Assembly: GCA_030591445.1 (NCBI GenBank)
Contig: JAUVBB010000003.1
Span: 1 to 53,412, forward strand
From: Deltaproteobacteria bacterium
GTDB taxonomy: Bacteria; Myxococcota; B64-G9
DNA: 53,412 nucleotides
Reading direction: 5' to 3'
The notes beneath the pieces are model-generated. The model was given only the letters and a program-made list of their open reading frames with translations, was not told where the DNA came from and did no database searches. A program made the translations under genes and the position numbers. Shown here one piece after another: positions 42,693 through 51,038 of this stretch (positions are counted from its first letter, which is position 1; each line of letters starts with the position of its first letter).

Positions 42693-44381
42693 ATGAGAGG
42701 AAAACGAACCATGAGATTAGCAAGACTGTGGATTGGCTTTCTTGTCATCTGGGGCCTGGCTGGCTGCGCGGAAAAGAAAGAAATAGTCAAGGTGGATGTC
42801 TCGCCGAAGATTATCAAAGCACAGCAGCCGGAGGAGTTCTTCAACCTGGGTGCTGATTCGCTAGCGGCTGGCAACAAAGAAGAAGCCCTGGCATTATTTC
42901 AAAAAGCGGTTACCAAGGCGAACGGAGACCTTTCGCGCGTGAGCGCGGCTTACTACAACATCGGTGTTTTGCTACAAGAACGCGGTGATTTGTCTGGGGC
43001 CAAGAAATCCTATCAGCAAACACTGGCAGACAAGCCGAACCATCGAGATGCCTTGGTCAACTTGGGTGTTATCCTCAAGGCCCAAAAAGATTATGCCGGT
43101 GCCATTAAGCACTACCAAAAGGCACTGAAGAAGGTGGCCCGCGATCCATTGCTTATGAACAACCTGATCATGGTTTATCGCCTGAGCCGTCGGTATAAAG
43201 AGGCGGAAAAGACCGGACATGAGCTGTTGGCCAGGGCTCCGAACAATGTAGAAGCCTATAAAAATATGACCCTGGTTTACTACGACCAGAAAAAATACGA
43301 GATGGCCAAATTGTTGTGCATTAACGCTGGTAAAATGCTGGAGAAGGCCCGTAAGAAAAACCCGGCCATGAAAGATGACGCCGGGATCTATAGCAACTTA
43401 GGCATGATCAATATGAAAATGGGTAAGCCAAGAGCGGCCTTGGCTCAATTCCAAAAGGCCCTTGCTATCGATCCCCAGCATGTTGATTCTCTGAACAACA
43501 TCGGCGCTATCGCCCATCAATACCGGGACTATGACCGAGCCGAAGATGCCTATCGAAAAATCCGCGCGATAAACCCTGACGATGTCAATGCGCTGGTCGG
43601 GCTGGCTTATGCGGTTTACGGAAAAGGAAAGGCCAAAGAAGCAATTCCGTTATTTGAGCAAATGCTTACCAAGCGGCCCGATGATGGCGAGGCTATCTTT
43701 GTTCTGGGCGAAATCTACTACACCTTCCAGCATGATTATACCAAGGCCTTGAAGTATTACGGAGATTACAAGGCCAAGAAGGGTAAGAGTCTGCAGGCCT
43801 CCGACCTGGTTCATTCTCGGATCGCAACATCCAAGGCCAAACTGGCGATGGCGACCCAGCTAAAGAAAGACGAAGAAGCCGATCGTAAGCTGGAAGAAGA
43901 AGCACGCAAAAAGGCTCTAGAAAAGGCCAAAGCCGAATCCGCGGCCAAAAAGAAAGAGCGGGAAGCCAAGCTGAAAGAAATTCTGAAGAGTCAGGAAGCG
44001 GAAGAGGAAACGCCGGAAGCAGATGCAGCGAAATCGGACACACCGGCTGCTAAGCTCCCGCCAGACTCGAAGGCAGCCCCCCTGGATAAGAAAGCCGAGG
44101 CCGCGGGAAAAGAAGCTGCTGCCCCGGATGCAAAGAAAGAGAAAGAGGCAGCGGCACCGGCGAAGAAGGCTGCCAAGAAAGAAGACAAGCCGGCGAAGGC
44201 AAGCAAGCCGGCCAAAGAAGACAAACCGGCGAAGGCAAGCAAGCCGGCCAAAGAAGACAAACCGGCGAAGGCAAGCAAGCCGGCTAAAGAAGACAAACCG
44301 GCGAAGGCAAGCAAGCCTGCTCAGAAAGGCCCAGCAACGCCAGCGCCGGTGAAAGCAGTGGACGAAGGGGAGAAGAAATAG
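42693..44381 (+). CDS. gltE: TPR lipoprotein (GltE/AglT-like)
   Basis: 562 residues. Lipoprotein signal ending GLAGC-AEKK. Seven or more TPRs between about 45 and 370 (YYNIGVLLQERGDLSGAKKSYQ, SNLGMINMKMGKPRAALAQFQKAL). The last 190 residues are a charged coiled coil, then an Ala-Lys-Pro-rich tail with a perfect 12-residue repeat. AglT/GltE in Myxococcus is an outer-membrane TPR lipoprotein in the same relative position. GAGGTGG precedes ATG 42693. The repeat tail resembles the Lys/Ala/Pro-rich periplasm-spanning regions of TonB-like proteins or histone-H1-like tails. Confidence 0.75.
   Translation: MRGKRTMRLARLWIGFLVIWGLAGCAEKKEIVKVDVSPKIIKAQQPEEFFNLGADSLAAGNKEEALALFQKAVTKANGDLSRVSAAYYNIGVLLQERGDLSGAKKSYQQTLADKPNHRDALVNLGVILKAQKDYAGAIKHYQKALKKVARDPLLMNNLIMVYRLSRRYKEAEKTGHELLARAPNNVEAYKNMTLVYYDQKKYEMAKLLCINAGKMLEKARKKNPAMKDDAGIYSNLGMINMKMGKPRAALAQFQKALAIDPQHVDSLNNIGAIAHQYRDYDRAEDAYRKIRAINPDDVNALVGLAYAVYGKGKAKEAIPLFEQMLTKRPDDGEAIFVLGEIYYTFQHDYTKALKYYGDYKAKKGKSLQASDLVHSRIATSKAKLAMATQLKKDEEADRKLEEEARKKALEKAKAESAAKKKEREAKLKEILKSQEAEEETPEADAAKSDTPAAKLPPDSKAAPLDKKAEAAGKEAAAPDAKKEKEAAAPAKKAAKKEDKPAKASKPAKEDKPAKASKPAKEDKPAKASKPAKEDKPAKASKPAQKGPATPAPVKAVDEGEKK
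44184..44318 (+). repeat. 36-base tandem repeat, 3.75 copies, within gltE
   Basis: Units start at 44184, 44220, 44256 and 44292 and differ at only a few bases. Each codes for the 12 residues DKPAKASKPAKE. Near identity at DNA level points to recent expansion and possible length variation between strains. Reading frame is kept because the unit is a multiple of three. Confidence 0.9.
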
Positions 44382-44398
44382 GTCAGCCGAATGTTTTC

Positions 44399-44437
44399 GG
44401 TATTCGGAACTTTGCCACGATGGCATTGTCGAATACC
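44399..44437 (+). other. Stem-loop in the gltE-gltF spacer
   Basis: Outer arms GGTATTCG (44399) and CGAATACC (44430) pair perfectly. Inside them TGCCA-cga-TGGCA (44413-44425) forms a second perfect stem. Together they make a two-part hairpin of 39 bases ending 17 bases before the GGAGG of the next gene. No T-run follows, so it is unlikely to be an intrinsic terminator. It could stabilise or process the operon mRNA, or be a regulator site. Confidence 0.5.
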
Positions 44438-44467
44438 ACACGGCCCCGGAAGGCGGAGGATAAAGAC

Positions 44468-44737
44468 ATGACAAAGCTATTTTGGATTTTGTTGATTGCC
44501 GTGGCCCTGGCCATGCCGGTGGCGGCCCAGGAGGCCGCCGTAGCGGAAGAAACTGCCGAAGAGGTGGTCTACAAGAAAACGACCATCATCGACTTCTCTG
44601 ATGTCACCATCACTGGAGAGCTGACCAAGCCGGAAGGCTCTTACATGATGAACAAGAAGAATGCCAATTTCAATCTCTTGATCCGGGTACGAGATAACTT
44701 TTTGCCCGAAATGATCAAGACAGTTGACAATCTTTGA
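44468..44737 (+). CDS. Small exported protein of the Glt cluster (GltF-like position)
   Basis: 89 residues with a signal peptide (LFWILLIAVALAMPVAAQ), an acidic stretch, then a conserved-looking core (TTIIDFSDVTITGELTKPEGSY, FNLLIRVRDNFLPEMIKTVDNL). ATG 44468 has GGAGG 8 bases upstream; the track's earlier start at 44420 lacks one and is cut by the hairpin. The gene lies between gltE- and gltG-like genes, where Myxococcus has small gltF. The identity rests on position; the product is likely periplasmic. Confidence 0.7.
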   Translation: MTKLFWILLIAVALAMPVAAQEAAVAEETAEEVVYKKTTIIDFSDVTITGELTKPEGSYMMNKKNANFNLLIRVRDNFLPEMIKTVDNL

Positions 44738-44810
44738 CCAAACAGCGAACGATTGGTAGCCAGAAGACGTTGACTTGATTTCAGGATTTGCCTAGTCAAG
44801 GAGTATTGTC

Positions 44811-46763
44811 ATGGGAAGCCAAGAAACAGTTTTGAATATTACGCTTGATGTGGATTTCAACGGCACCGGAGAGGGCCGGCACGAGTTCGCGCAAAAAAGC
44901 GTGATTATAGGCAGTGGCTCGGCCGCCAATCTGCGCATTGACGACTCGTCCATTTCTAGCATTCATGCCATTCTAAAAGCCGGTGACGAAAATACCAGCG
45001 CTTTGCTGAGCGATCTTGGCAGCGAGGATGGTACCCGCATCAACGGCCGAGAAATTAGCCGAGAGGCTGCCATCAAGCGCGGCGACAAACTTGAGATCGG
45101 CGATGTGGAAATCCATGTCGTTGGCGTGGGCCAGGAAGACGAAGTGACCAGGCCCGCTGAGCCGGCGCCGGTTCGTGAAGTGGCGCAAGAAGAAGAGTTA
45201 GATGAGGCCGAGGAAATTCCTGACGAGGATGTGGGGGATATGGAAGAGGAGCCTACCTTGGTTCCCGAGGAGCCTGTCGTTGAGGCCCGTCCGAGCAAAA
45301 AGCCGCCCAAGCCGGCGCCTAAGGTCAAGAGCAAAAGAAAAAAGAAGGCCAAAGCAGCTGCTGAGCCGGAATTGGACACTGGCGAAGAGAGCGGCCGGCT
45401 TTTCTTTGAGCGCGAAGTCTTGACGATGGAGCGACCTAGCAAGAGCGATGGCTTGCTCGAAGTCAAAGTAGCTTGGGGCCAAATTGTGTTGGATGCGCGG
45501 CAATTCGCGGTAGGCGAATCTGTGACCATCGGTGATGGCGCCGACGCAAGCATTCAGGTGGGTTTGGCCGGAATGGAAGGGGAAAGTTTCACCCTACTTA
45601 GTTCCGGTGGCAAAACCGGTTGTGTAGTCAATGTAGCCTCCGGGATGAAATTGGATGTGCGTAAAGAGGGTAAATCGGTAGACGTTGACAGTCTGCCTTC
45701 GGCGGGTGCGGTGCGCACCTACGCGCTCGATATGACCGACCGCTGCCGGGTTACGGTGGGCCAATTGGCCTTCGTTATTCAATATGTGGCGCCGGGTCGG
45801 GGCGTTGTCGGCAGCCAGACCGCGGCCTCTGAGTCGCGCATGGGTAAGTGGTTTTCCTTGTTCCTGCTGGTGGCCATTGGTTTGTGGACCATGGTGCAGT
45901 TGACGCCGGCCTACGAGGTGGATGCCTCTGACTACCTGAAGAATCCGGCGCGTTTTGCTCAGTTGCTGATGCCGACCCAGGCCCAGGAGAAGAAGAAGAG
46001 TTTTGATGAGATCAAGAAGAAGGAAAAAGAAAAGATAAAAGTAGAGGAAAAAGGTCAGTGGGAAAAAGTGCAGTCGAAGGCCAAAACCAAGAACACCAAG
46101 GACGTACCGCGAGAAGTCAAAGAGAAGATCGACCGCAAGATTGCCACCTCGGCAGGTATTTTGGGTTTGCTCAAAGCAAAAGGTGGCGGTTCCGGCGATA
46201 ACTCTTCCTCTTTGTTTGGCGGTTCCGGCATGACCAATTTGGACCAATCTCTGGCCAGCTTGCGCAATACGGGCATGGGAGATTCCGGCGGATTTGGTGG
46301 TTTAGGCACCAGAGGCGGTGGTCCCGGTGGTGGCAGCGGTCTTGGCTTGGGCGGCTTGGGTACCCACGGCTACGGTCGTGGCAGTGGAAAAGGTTATGGC
46401 TCGATCAAGATTGGTCACCGCGGCAAGCATGGGGTACGGGTGGTCAAGGGACGCACGCGGGTCATGGGTGGTCTTTCGCAGAAAGTTGTTGGCCGGTACA
46501 TCCAACGGTATTGGGCCCAGTTCAAGTATTGCTATGAGCGGGAGCTGACCAAGGCCCCCAACCTGTATGGAAAAATCACGGTTACTTTTACTATCGCCGG
46601 CAATGGCCGGGTGAGCGATGCGACAGTCATTCAAACCACCATGCACAACGCCAATGTAGAAGAGTGCGTTCTGCGTGTGGTTCGGCGCATTCGATTCCCG
46701 TCTCCCAAGGGCGCTGGTGAAGTCATCGTGACCTATCCGTTCATGTTTACCACCACGGGATAA
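44811..46763 (+). CDS. gltG: FHA - membrane - TonB-like protein (GltG/PglI-like)
   Basis: 650-residue inner-membrane protein linking cytoplasm and periplasm. A cytoplasmic FHA domain (about 20-105: IIGSGSAANLRIDD, SSIHA, GSEDGTRING), an acidic linker, a basic patch, a second FHA-like beta domain (about 205-330) lacking the binding residues, one membrane helix near 346-368, a Lys-rich coiled region, a Gly-rich hinge (about 480-540), and the C-terminal domain shared by AgmX and PglI (VVGRYIQRYWAQFKYCYE..., about 555-650), akin to TonB C-termini. This is the architecture of Myxococcus GltG. AAGGAG precedes ATG 44811. Phosphothreonine input from a Hanks kinase is the likely control (inference). 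Confidence 0.88.
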   Translation: MGSQETVLNITLDVDFNGTGEGRHEFAQKSVIIGSGSAANLRIDDSSISSIHAILKAGDENTSALLSDLGSEDGTRINGREISREAAIKRGDKLEIGDVEIHVVGVGQEDEVTRPAEPAPVREVAQEEELDEAEEIPDEDVGDMEEEPTLVPEEPVVEARPSKKPPKPAPKVKSKRKKKAKAAAEPELDTGEESGRLFFEREVLTMERPSKSDGLLEVKVAWGQIVLDARQFAVGESVTIGDGADASIQVGLAGMEGESFTLLSSGGKTGCVVNVASGMKLDVRKEGKSVDVDSLPSAGAVRTYALDMTDRCRVTVGQLAFVIQYVAPGRGVVGSQTAASESRMGKWFSLFLLVAIGLWTMVQLTPAYEVDASDYLKNPARFAQLLMPTQAQEKKKSFDEIKKKEKEKIKVEEKGQWEKVQSKAKTKNTKDVPREVKEKIDRKIATSAGILGLLKAKGGGSGDNSSSLFGGSGMTNLDQSLASLRNTGMGDSGGFGGLGTRGGGPGGGSGLGLGGLGTHGYGRGSGKGYGSIKIGHRGKHGVRVVKGRTRVMGGLSQKVVGRYIQRYWAQFKYCYERELTKAPNLYGKITVTFTIAGNGRVSDATVIQTTMHNANVEECVLRVVRRIRFPSPKGAGEVIVTYPFMFTTTG

Positions 46764-46799
46764 AGCCGAGACAGCGAAAACGTCATGGAGAGATCTATT

Positions 46800-47510
46800 A
46801 TGAGCACGCGATTTTGGATGCTGGTCTTCACGTTAGCGGCGGTAATGGCTACAAACGCTGCCTGGGCGCAGGATGAGGCAGCTGCGGCTCCGGCCGGACC
46901 GACGACCGAGGCCAAACCTGAGCCCAAAGCCCAGGCCGAAGTTCCGCCGGAAGCCAAGCCTCCGCAGATGCAAGTGGACCAAAGCGAAGACGTTTCTTTC
47001 GAGCGGGTAAAAGGGTTTTACATCGAAGGTCGAGGCGGAGTTTTCTTCACCTTGAGTGGCGCTCGCGGTTACTCAAACGGCCAGCCTTTCACTGGTTTTG
47101 ATCTGGGTTACGATGTGTCTGACCGCTTTTCGGTGCAACTGGCTTATGCCAGTGGTTACCAGGCTGCCAACCCGATTTTGTACCAGGACCAGTGCACCTT
47201 GCCCACCGGTTGCTCCGACTATCACCTGGATTTTGCCATGACCTTTTTCAACCTGGCTGCCGATTACGATGTGCTTTATGGTGAGCGCTGGGCCATTGAA
47301 CTCAGGCTGGGTGGCGGGGCGGTGTTGACCAAACCGTCGGCAGAGCCCAACCAAGCTGCGATTGATGGCAACGTTTTTGGTGGCTTACGGCTCGAATACT
47401 ACACCATGCTCAAGCACTTCTCGGTTGGTCTAGAAGGCGATTTCTACTATGTATTGCCTACCGGCATCCCAGCTGTCTCGGTGGGCATGTCTATCCTTTA
47501 CAACTTCTAG
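46800..47510 (+). CDS. Outer-membrane beta-barrel protein at the end of the Glt cluster
   Basis: 236 residues: signal peptide (MLVFTLAAVMATNAAWAQ), Ala/Pro-rich linker of about 45 residues, then a barrel-like domain ending SVGMSILYNF with terminal Phe, typical of outer-membrane insertion. ATG 46800 with GGAGAG 7 bases upstream is preferred to 46785. It follows the gltG-like gene by 36 bases. It may correspond to the further barrel (GltH or another) of the Myxococcus cluster; I cannot decide. Its last 20 bases overlap, tail to tail, the M64 peptidase gene on the other strand. Confidence 0.75.
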   Translation: MSTRFWMLVFTLAAVMATNAAWAQDEAAAAPAGPTTEAKPEPKAQAEVPPEAKPPQMQVDQSEDVSFERVKGFYIEGRGGVFFTLSGARGYSNGQPFTGFDLGYDVSDRFSVQLAYASGYQAANPILYQDQCTLPTGCSDYHLDFAMTFFNLAADYDVLYGERWAIELRLGGGAVLTKPSAEPNQAAIDGNVFGGLRLEYYTMLKHFSVGLEGDFYYVLPTGIPAVSVGMSILYNF

Positions 47511-49674
47511 TTCTTCTTCTTCGCCCAAAAAGCCAGCATAGCCCAAACCACGTCCAGGCCAAAGACAATGGACTTGGGTTGGTAGAACAAGAGCATCCGC
47601 CGACAATCCCATCTCCTGGTTCCTGGCACTCTGGACTGTCGGTTTTGGTCCAATCCTGGACATTGGTGGTAGCGCTGCAAAACAGGCAGGGATTGCTGGG
47701 ATGTGGATCTCCGTCTGCATAACAGGCGCCGTTGAGAAGGCAGAAGCCTGGTTGGACTTGATTGCAAGCCTCTGTGGCTTCGTCACAGGTCAGGGTGCAT
47801 TCCAGGGCGTCGTCGGCGCACGGAGCCGCACCAGCGGCGCAGGCGCCATCTTGACAGGTCTCGGCTCCGTTACAGAATTCATCATCCGAACAGCTGCCGG
47901 CATCGTTGTTTGACCATGCCAAGGGATTGCTTACCGCCAAACAGGTCAAGCAGGGATTGTCTGGATGAATGCTGCCGTCTGAGCGGCAAATGCTGTCGAT
48001 AAGGCAGGAACCGACCTCAAGGGTATTGCACTGGTCGCTATCGTCGTCGCAAGTGAGCGTACAAGCGAGACCGTCGTCGGTACAGGGTGCGGGACCAGAA
48101 AAGCAAGTACCGTTCTGACAGATTTCGACTCCGTTGCAAAAAACACCGTCATCGCAATCACCTGCTGGATAGGCTGACCATACTTGGCTGTCGATGCCTG
48201 GCTGGCAAGCCAAACACGGATTGCTTGGATTTGTTGCTCCGTCGCTTATACAGCTTCCGTCGATGAGGCAGGACCCGGCGGCGAGCAAATTGCACGCTTG
48301 CTGATCTTCGTCGCAAGTGACGGTGCAACTGAGGCCGTCGTCGGGGCAGGGGCCGGCGTTTGCCACGCAGGCACCCGCCGAACAGGTTTCGACCCCGTTG
48401 CAAAACAGAAAATCAGCACAAGAACCGGAGTCGTTGGCAGTCCAGGCGCCGGCATTGGCGTTGACATCACAGATTTGGCAAGGATTATCCGGATTCACTG
48501 CCCCGGGGTTGTGGCAGATGCTATCGATCACACAGGCATCGTTACTGACCTCAACCGTCCAGGTAAACTCTTCGCGCATCAACGAGGAGGGGTCGGTCAG
48601 AACAAGACTGTTTTCATCCGCCACCTCCACTCTGACCAGATGGCTGCCCACGCTTAGATCCACGCTGTTGATCTGGTACTCGGTTGTGCCCACCGACTTG
48701 ACCACTCCATCGACCCACCAGGTGACGACCATGGTATCTGGAATGGGCAAGGGATATTGTACCGACAGGGTCTGGCTGCCGGTACAAGCCCCCAACTCGA
48801 CCGGAGAGGCCGGAGTGGTGGCATCGATGGGGGATACTGTGGCGTAAACAGCCAGGACATCCGCCTCGCGGCAAATGTCGCAGAAGTTGGCGCCCAGACT
48901 CCGCATGAGGCAGTTTTGTCGAGACCGGTACACGCCGCTGGTCAGGTAACGGGCGCCTTCGAAAGCGCCGACGACATCGGTATACAGGGCTGTTTCGGGA
49001 GTGGGCAAGGGGGTACTGGCCTCGATCCAGATGTTCCACTTGATGTTTGCCCTTTCGGTGTGGACGGTAACATTGGGTTCCGGACAGTCGCTTCCGCAAG
49101 GCGGAAAGCTGGGGTAGGCACTTTCATATTCGTCGGCCAGGCGACCGAAAGAATGGCCGAACTCGTGTTTGGCCACCTCGGGGGCGTTGGCATTGACCGA
49201 GAGGGTCGCCAGGCCGGTATAGCCGGCGCCGCCATATTTTGGGTCGTTGACGATGACGAAGATGGTGTCACTTTCCGGGACATGGTCGGAGACAATGCTG
49301 TAGACGGTACTGGTATTGACGCAGAGCAGACGATCGATGTCTTGGCAATTGAAATACGAATCAAGGGCGGTGTCGCGTTCAGCGCCGTAAGTGCCGTTGT
49401 CAGCCCCGGTTTCGTTAGAGACAACGTGAATCAGCTTCACATTGAAGAAGTTCTGATATTCGCCCAAAGGGGTTTCCTGCCAGAAATCCGCCAGGAACCA
49501 CTGTACATCGGTAGTGAGCTTGGTTTGATCTTCGATCCGGTAGCCATCGCCCAGAACGACAATGTCGTAACGGATGGCAGGATCGCCGTTGTCTTGCATT
49601 ACTTCCACGTCGTAGGCAAACACCGGTGCTGATCCCAATAGACAGAGCCAAGTGGCCGCAAAACTGAGCTTCAT
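47491..49674 (-). CDS. M64-family metallopeptidase with MYXO-CTERM-like sorting tail
   Basis: 727 residues, signal peptide (AATWLCLLGSAPVFAYD). The zinc site HEFGHSFGRLADEYE (about residue 170) matches the M64 (IgA-peptidase-like) motif. After the catalytic part (about 30-300) comes a beta domain, then four Cys-rich repeats of about 75 residues with the pattern CxxDGxCxxDG..NPSNPCLxC. The end reads GGCSCSTNPS, a hydrophobic helix and GRRRRTR, fitting the MYXO-CTERM signal for surface anchoring in Myxococcota. Start overlaps the upstream gene by 4 bases. Overlaps the barrel gene at its 3' end by 20 bases. The substrate is unknown. Confidence 0.9.
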   Translation of the reverse strand: MKLSFAATWLCLLGSAPVFAYDVEVMQDNGDPAIRYDIVVLGDGYRIEDQTKLTTDVQWFLADFWQETPLGEYQNFFNVKLIHVVSNETGADNGTYGAERDTALDSYFNCQDIDRLLCVNTSTVYSIVSDHVPESDTIFVIVNDPKYGGAGYTGLATLSVNANAPEVAKHEFGHSFGRLADEYESAYPSFPPCGSDCPEPNVTVHTERANIKWNIWIEASTPLPTPETALYTDVVGAFEGARYLTSGVYRSRQNCLMRSLGANFCDICREADVLAVYATVSPIDATTPASPVELGACTGSQTLSVQYPLPIPDTMVVTWWVDGVVKSVGTTEYQINSVDLSVGSHLVRVEVADENSLVLTDPSSLMREEFTWTVEVSNDACVIDSICHNPGAVNPDNPCQICDVNANAGAWTANDSGSCADFLFCNGVETCSAGACVANAGPCPDDGLSCTVTCDEDQQACNLLAAGSCLIDGSCISDGATNPSNPCLACQPGIDSQVWSAYPAGDCDDGVFCNGVEICQNGTCFSGPAPCTDDGLACTLTCDDDSDQCNTLEVGSCLIDSICRSDGSIHPDNPCLTCLAVSNPLAWSNNDAGSCSDDEFCNGAETCQDGACAAGAAPCADDALECTLTCDEATEACNQVQPGFCLLNGACYADGDPHPSNPCLFCSATTNVQDWTKTDSPECQEPGDGIVGGCSCSTNPSPLSLAWTWFGLCWLFGRRRRTRSCKG

Positions 49675-50174
49675 GGATTTGTTCTCAATGCGGGGAAATC
49701 GACTGCCCCGAGTCTCGCGAAAGCCTGTGCCGGCAGACCGCTTTTGCGAACTTGATCGGGTTTGAGGGCAAAAAAGGAAATGCTGCGTGCTTTGCGCGCG
49801 GGAACGCGGATGGTAAAGTGAACTGGTTCCTTGCGCTTTACCCGGTAGCCATCGATCTTGCTGGGGTCTTTTTCATTTCTGAACTCCCCGCGGATCCAGG
49901 TCGGGTCGTCCAGGCCGGCCTCGAATATGATCTTGTCTTGCGCATCGGTGACTTTGAATTGCCAAGCGAAAAATCGATCGCGGGCGCGGCGCAGAGGCAA
50001 GGCTGATGGAACCAGGGTGGTCTTGACCACCGTAAAAACGTTCTTTTCCCAGACCACCTGAAGCAGTAAATGCTGGCCCCCAGATTTGGCCACGGCCGAG
50101 GAATGCCGTGCCTGAATGGCAAAAAAAACCGTGCTGGCAAGAAAAGCTAAAACCACTAAAGTGTTCTTTCGCAT
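49671..50174 (-). CDS. Small exported protein coupled to the M64 peptidase
   Basis: 167 residues with a signal peptide (TLVVLAFLASTVFFAIQARH). No domain is named with confidence; predicted beta-rich (HLLLQVVWEKNVFTVVKTTLVP). The segment FAWQFKVTDAQDKIIFEAGL suggests an immunoglobulin-like fold. AAGGAAG precedes the ATG. Its stop overlaps the M64 start (ATGA), so the two products are probably made together; it may be a chaperone, inhibitor or partner of the peptidase (inference). Confidence 0.75.
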   Translation of the reverse strand: MRKNTLVVLAFLASTVFFAIQARHSSAVAKSGGQHLLLQVVWEKNVFTVVKTTLVPSALPLRRARDRFFAWQFKVTDAQDKIIFEAGLDDPTWIRGEFRNEKDPSKIDGYRVKRKEPVHFTIRVPARKARSISFFALKPDQVRKSGLPAQAFARLGAVDFPALRTNP

Positions 50175-50201
50175 GGCGTCTTCCTTATCAATTTGCCAGC
50201 C

Positions 50202-50978
50202 TCAGCGCAGAACCAGCTTTCGGGCTGCTTGCTGAATGGGCATGCGGACATTGTTGGTTTTGGCCAGTGCGCGAATGTCGCTTTTTGGCAGCCGAGCTAG
50301 CAGGACCAAGGCATCTGGCATGGGCGTTTTTGGATTGCGCACCAGATTGCGGCATACGGTAATGGAGCGGTTCCATTCTTTGCTCTTGGCGATGGTCCGC
50401 AGCACGTCTGGATTGATGCCGGGCATTTTTGCAATCATCTCAATTTCATCAAGGGTGATACCGGGGTTCTTGATCACAAAAGGATGCAGGGTCTTGTTGC
50501 GATCACGGATCAGCAACATGCGCATGTCTTTTCGGCCGCGCAGGCAAGCCGCCTTTTTTTCAGTCACAGCCATGGCATCCAACTGTTGTTTTAAGCTCTG
50601 GCGTTTTGCCGTTGCACTTAGCCCTTTTTGGGGCACAGTTTGACCAAGCTGTGATACCTGCGGATCTTCTTGATCGGAAGTGGGTGACTCTTGATCGGCA
50701 GGCAAAGACTCACATTTCTTAATGATATTTTCGACGGTAGCTTCGTTGCCGACGACAAACTGAATGGCCAGGCCTTGGCCCGGTAAGACCTGTACCACTT
50801 CTCCGTTCAAATCGAACTCTTGCCCATCCGGCGCGATGATTTTCACTGCTAAGGCGGAAAACTGGGCCAAGGTCATGTCGGTGCGAATCATCAATCCGCG
50901 CATGGCGATTTGTTGTTGGCAATCTAGCCGAAAAGTTTGCGGGGAGGTATAGCGCAGTTCAAAGGTAATAGACTCCAT
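50202..50978 (-). CDS. Degenerate PilZ-like protein with helical-repeat C terminus
   Basis: 258 residues. The first 95 look like a PilZ fold (IAMRGLMIRTDMTLAQ in place of NISxxGLFI; VVQVLPGQGLAIQF at the end), but both c-di-GMP motifs are lost. A hydrophilic linker follows, then about 130 residues of short helices (NPGITLDEIEMIAKMPGINPDVLRTIAKS) similar to repeats seen in other myxobacterial PilZ proteins. It probably acts in protein contacts rather than c-di-GMP binding. Second gene of the minus-strand run, 60 bases after the FHA gene and 27 before the small exported gene. Confidence 0.7.
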   Translation of the reverse strand: MESITFELRYTSPQTFRLDCQQQIAMRGLMIRTDMTLAQFSALAVKIIAPDGQEFDLNGEVVQVLPGQGLAIQFVVGNEATVENIIKKCESLPADQESPTSDQEDPQVSQLGQTVPQKGLSATAKRQSLKQQLDAMAVTEKKAACLRGRKDMRMLLIRDRNKTLHPFVIKNPGITLDEIEMIAKMPGINPDVLRTIAKSKEWNRSITVCRNLVRNPKTPMPDALVLLARLPKSDIRALAKTNNVRMPIQQAARKLVLR

Positions 50979-51038
50979 GACTCTCTATTCTTGCGGATGA
51001 AGAGGAATATTACAAGCCATGCTCGAAGCGGGTTTGAT

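Noticed and set aside
44399-44437. Intrinsic terminator between gltE and gltF
   Set aside because: The hairpin is good but no T-run follows, and the downstream gene has its own ribosome-binding site and continues the same cluster.
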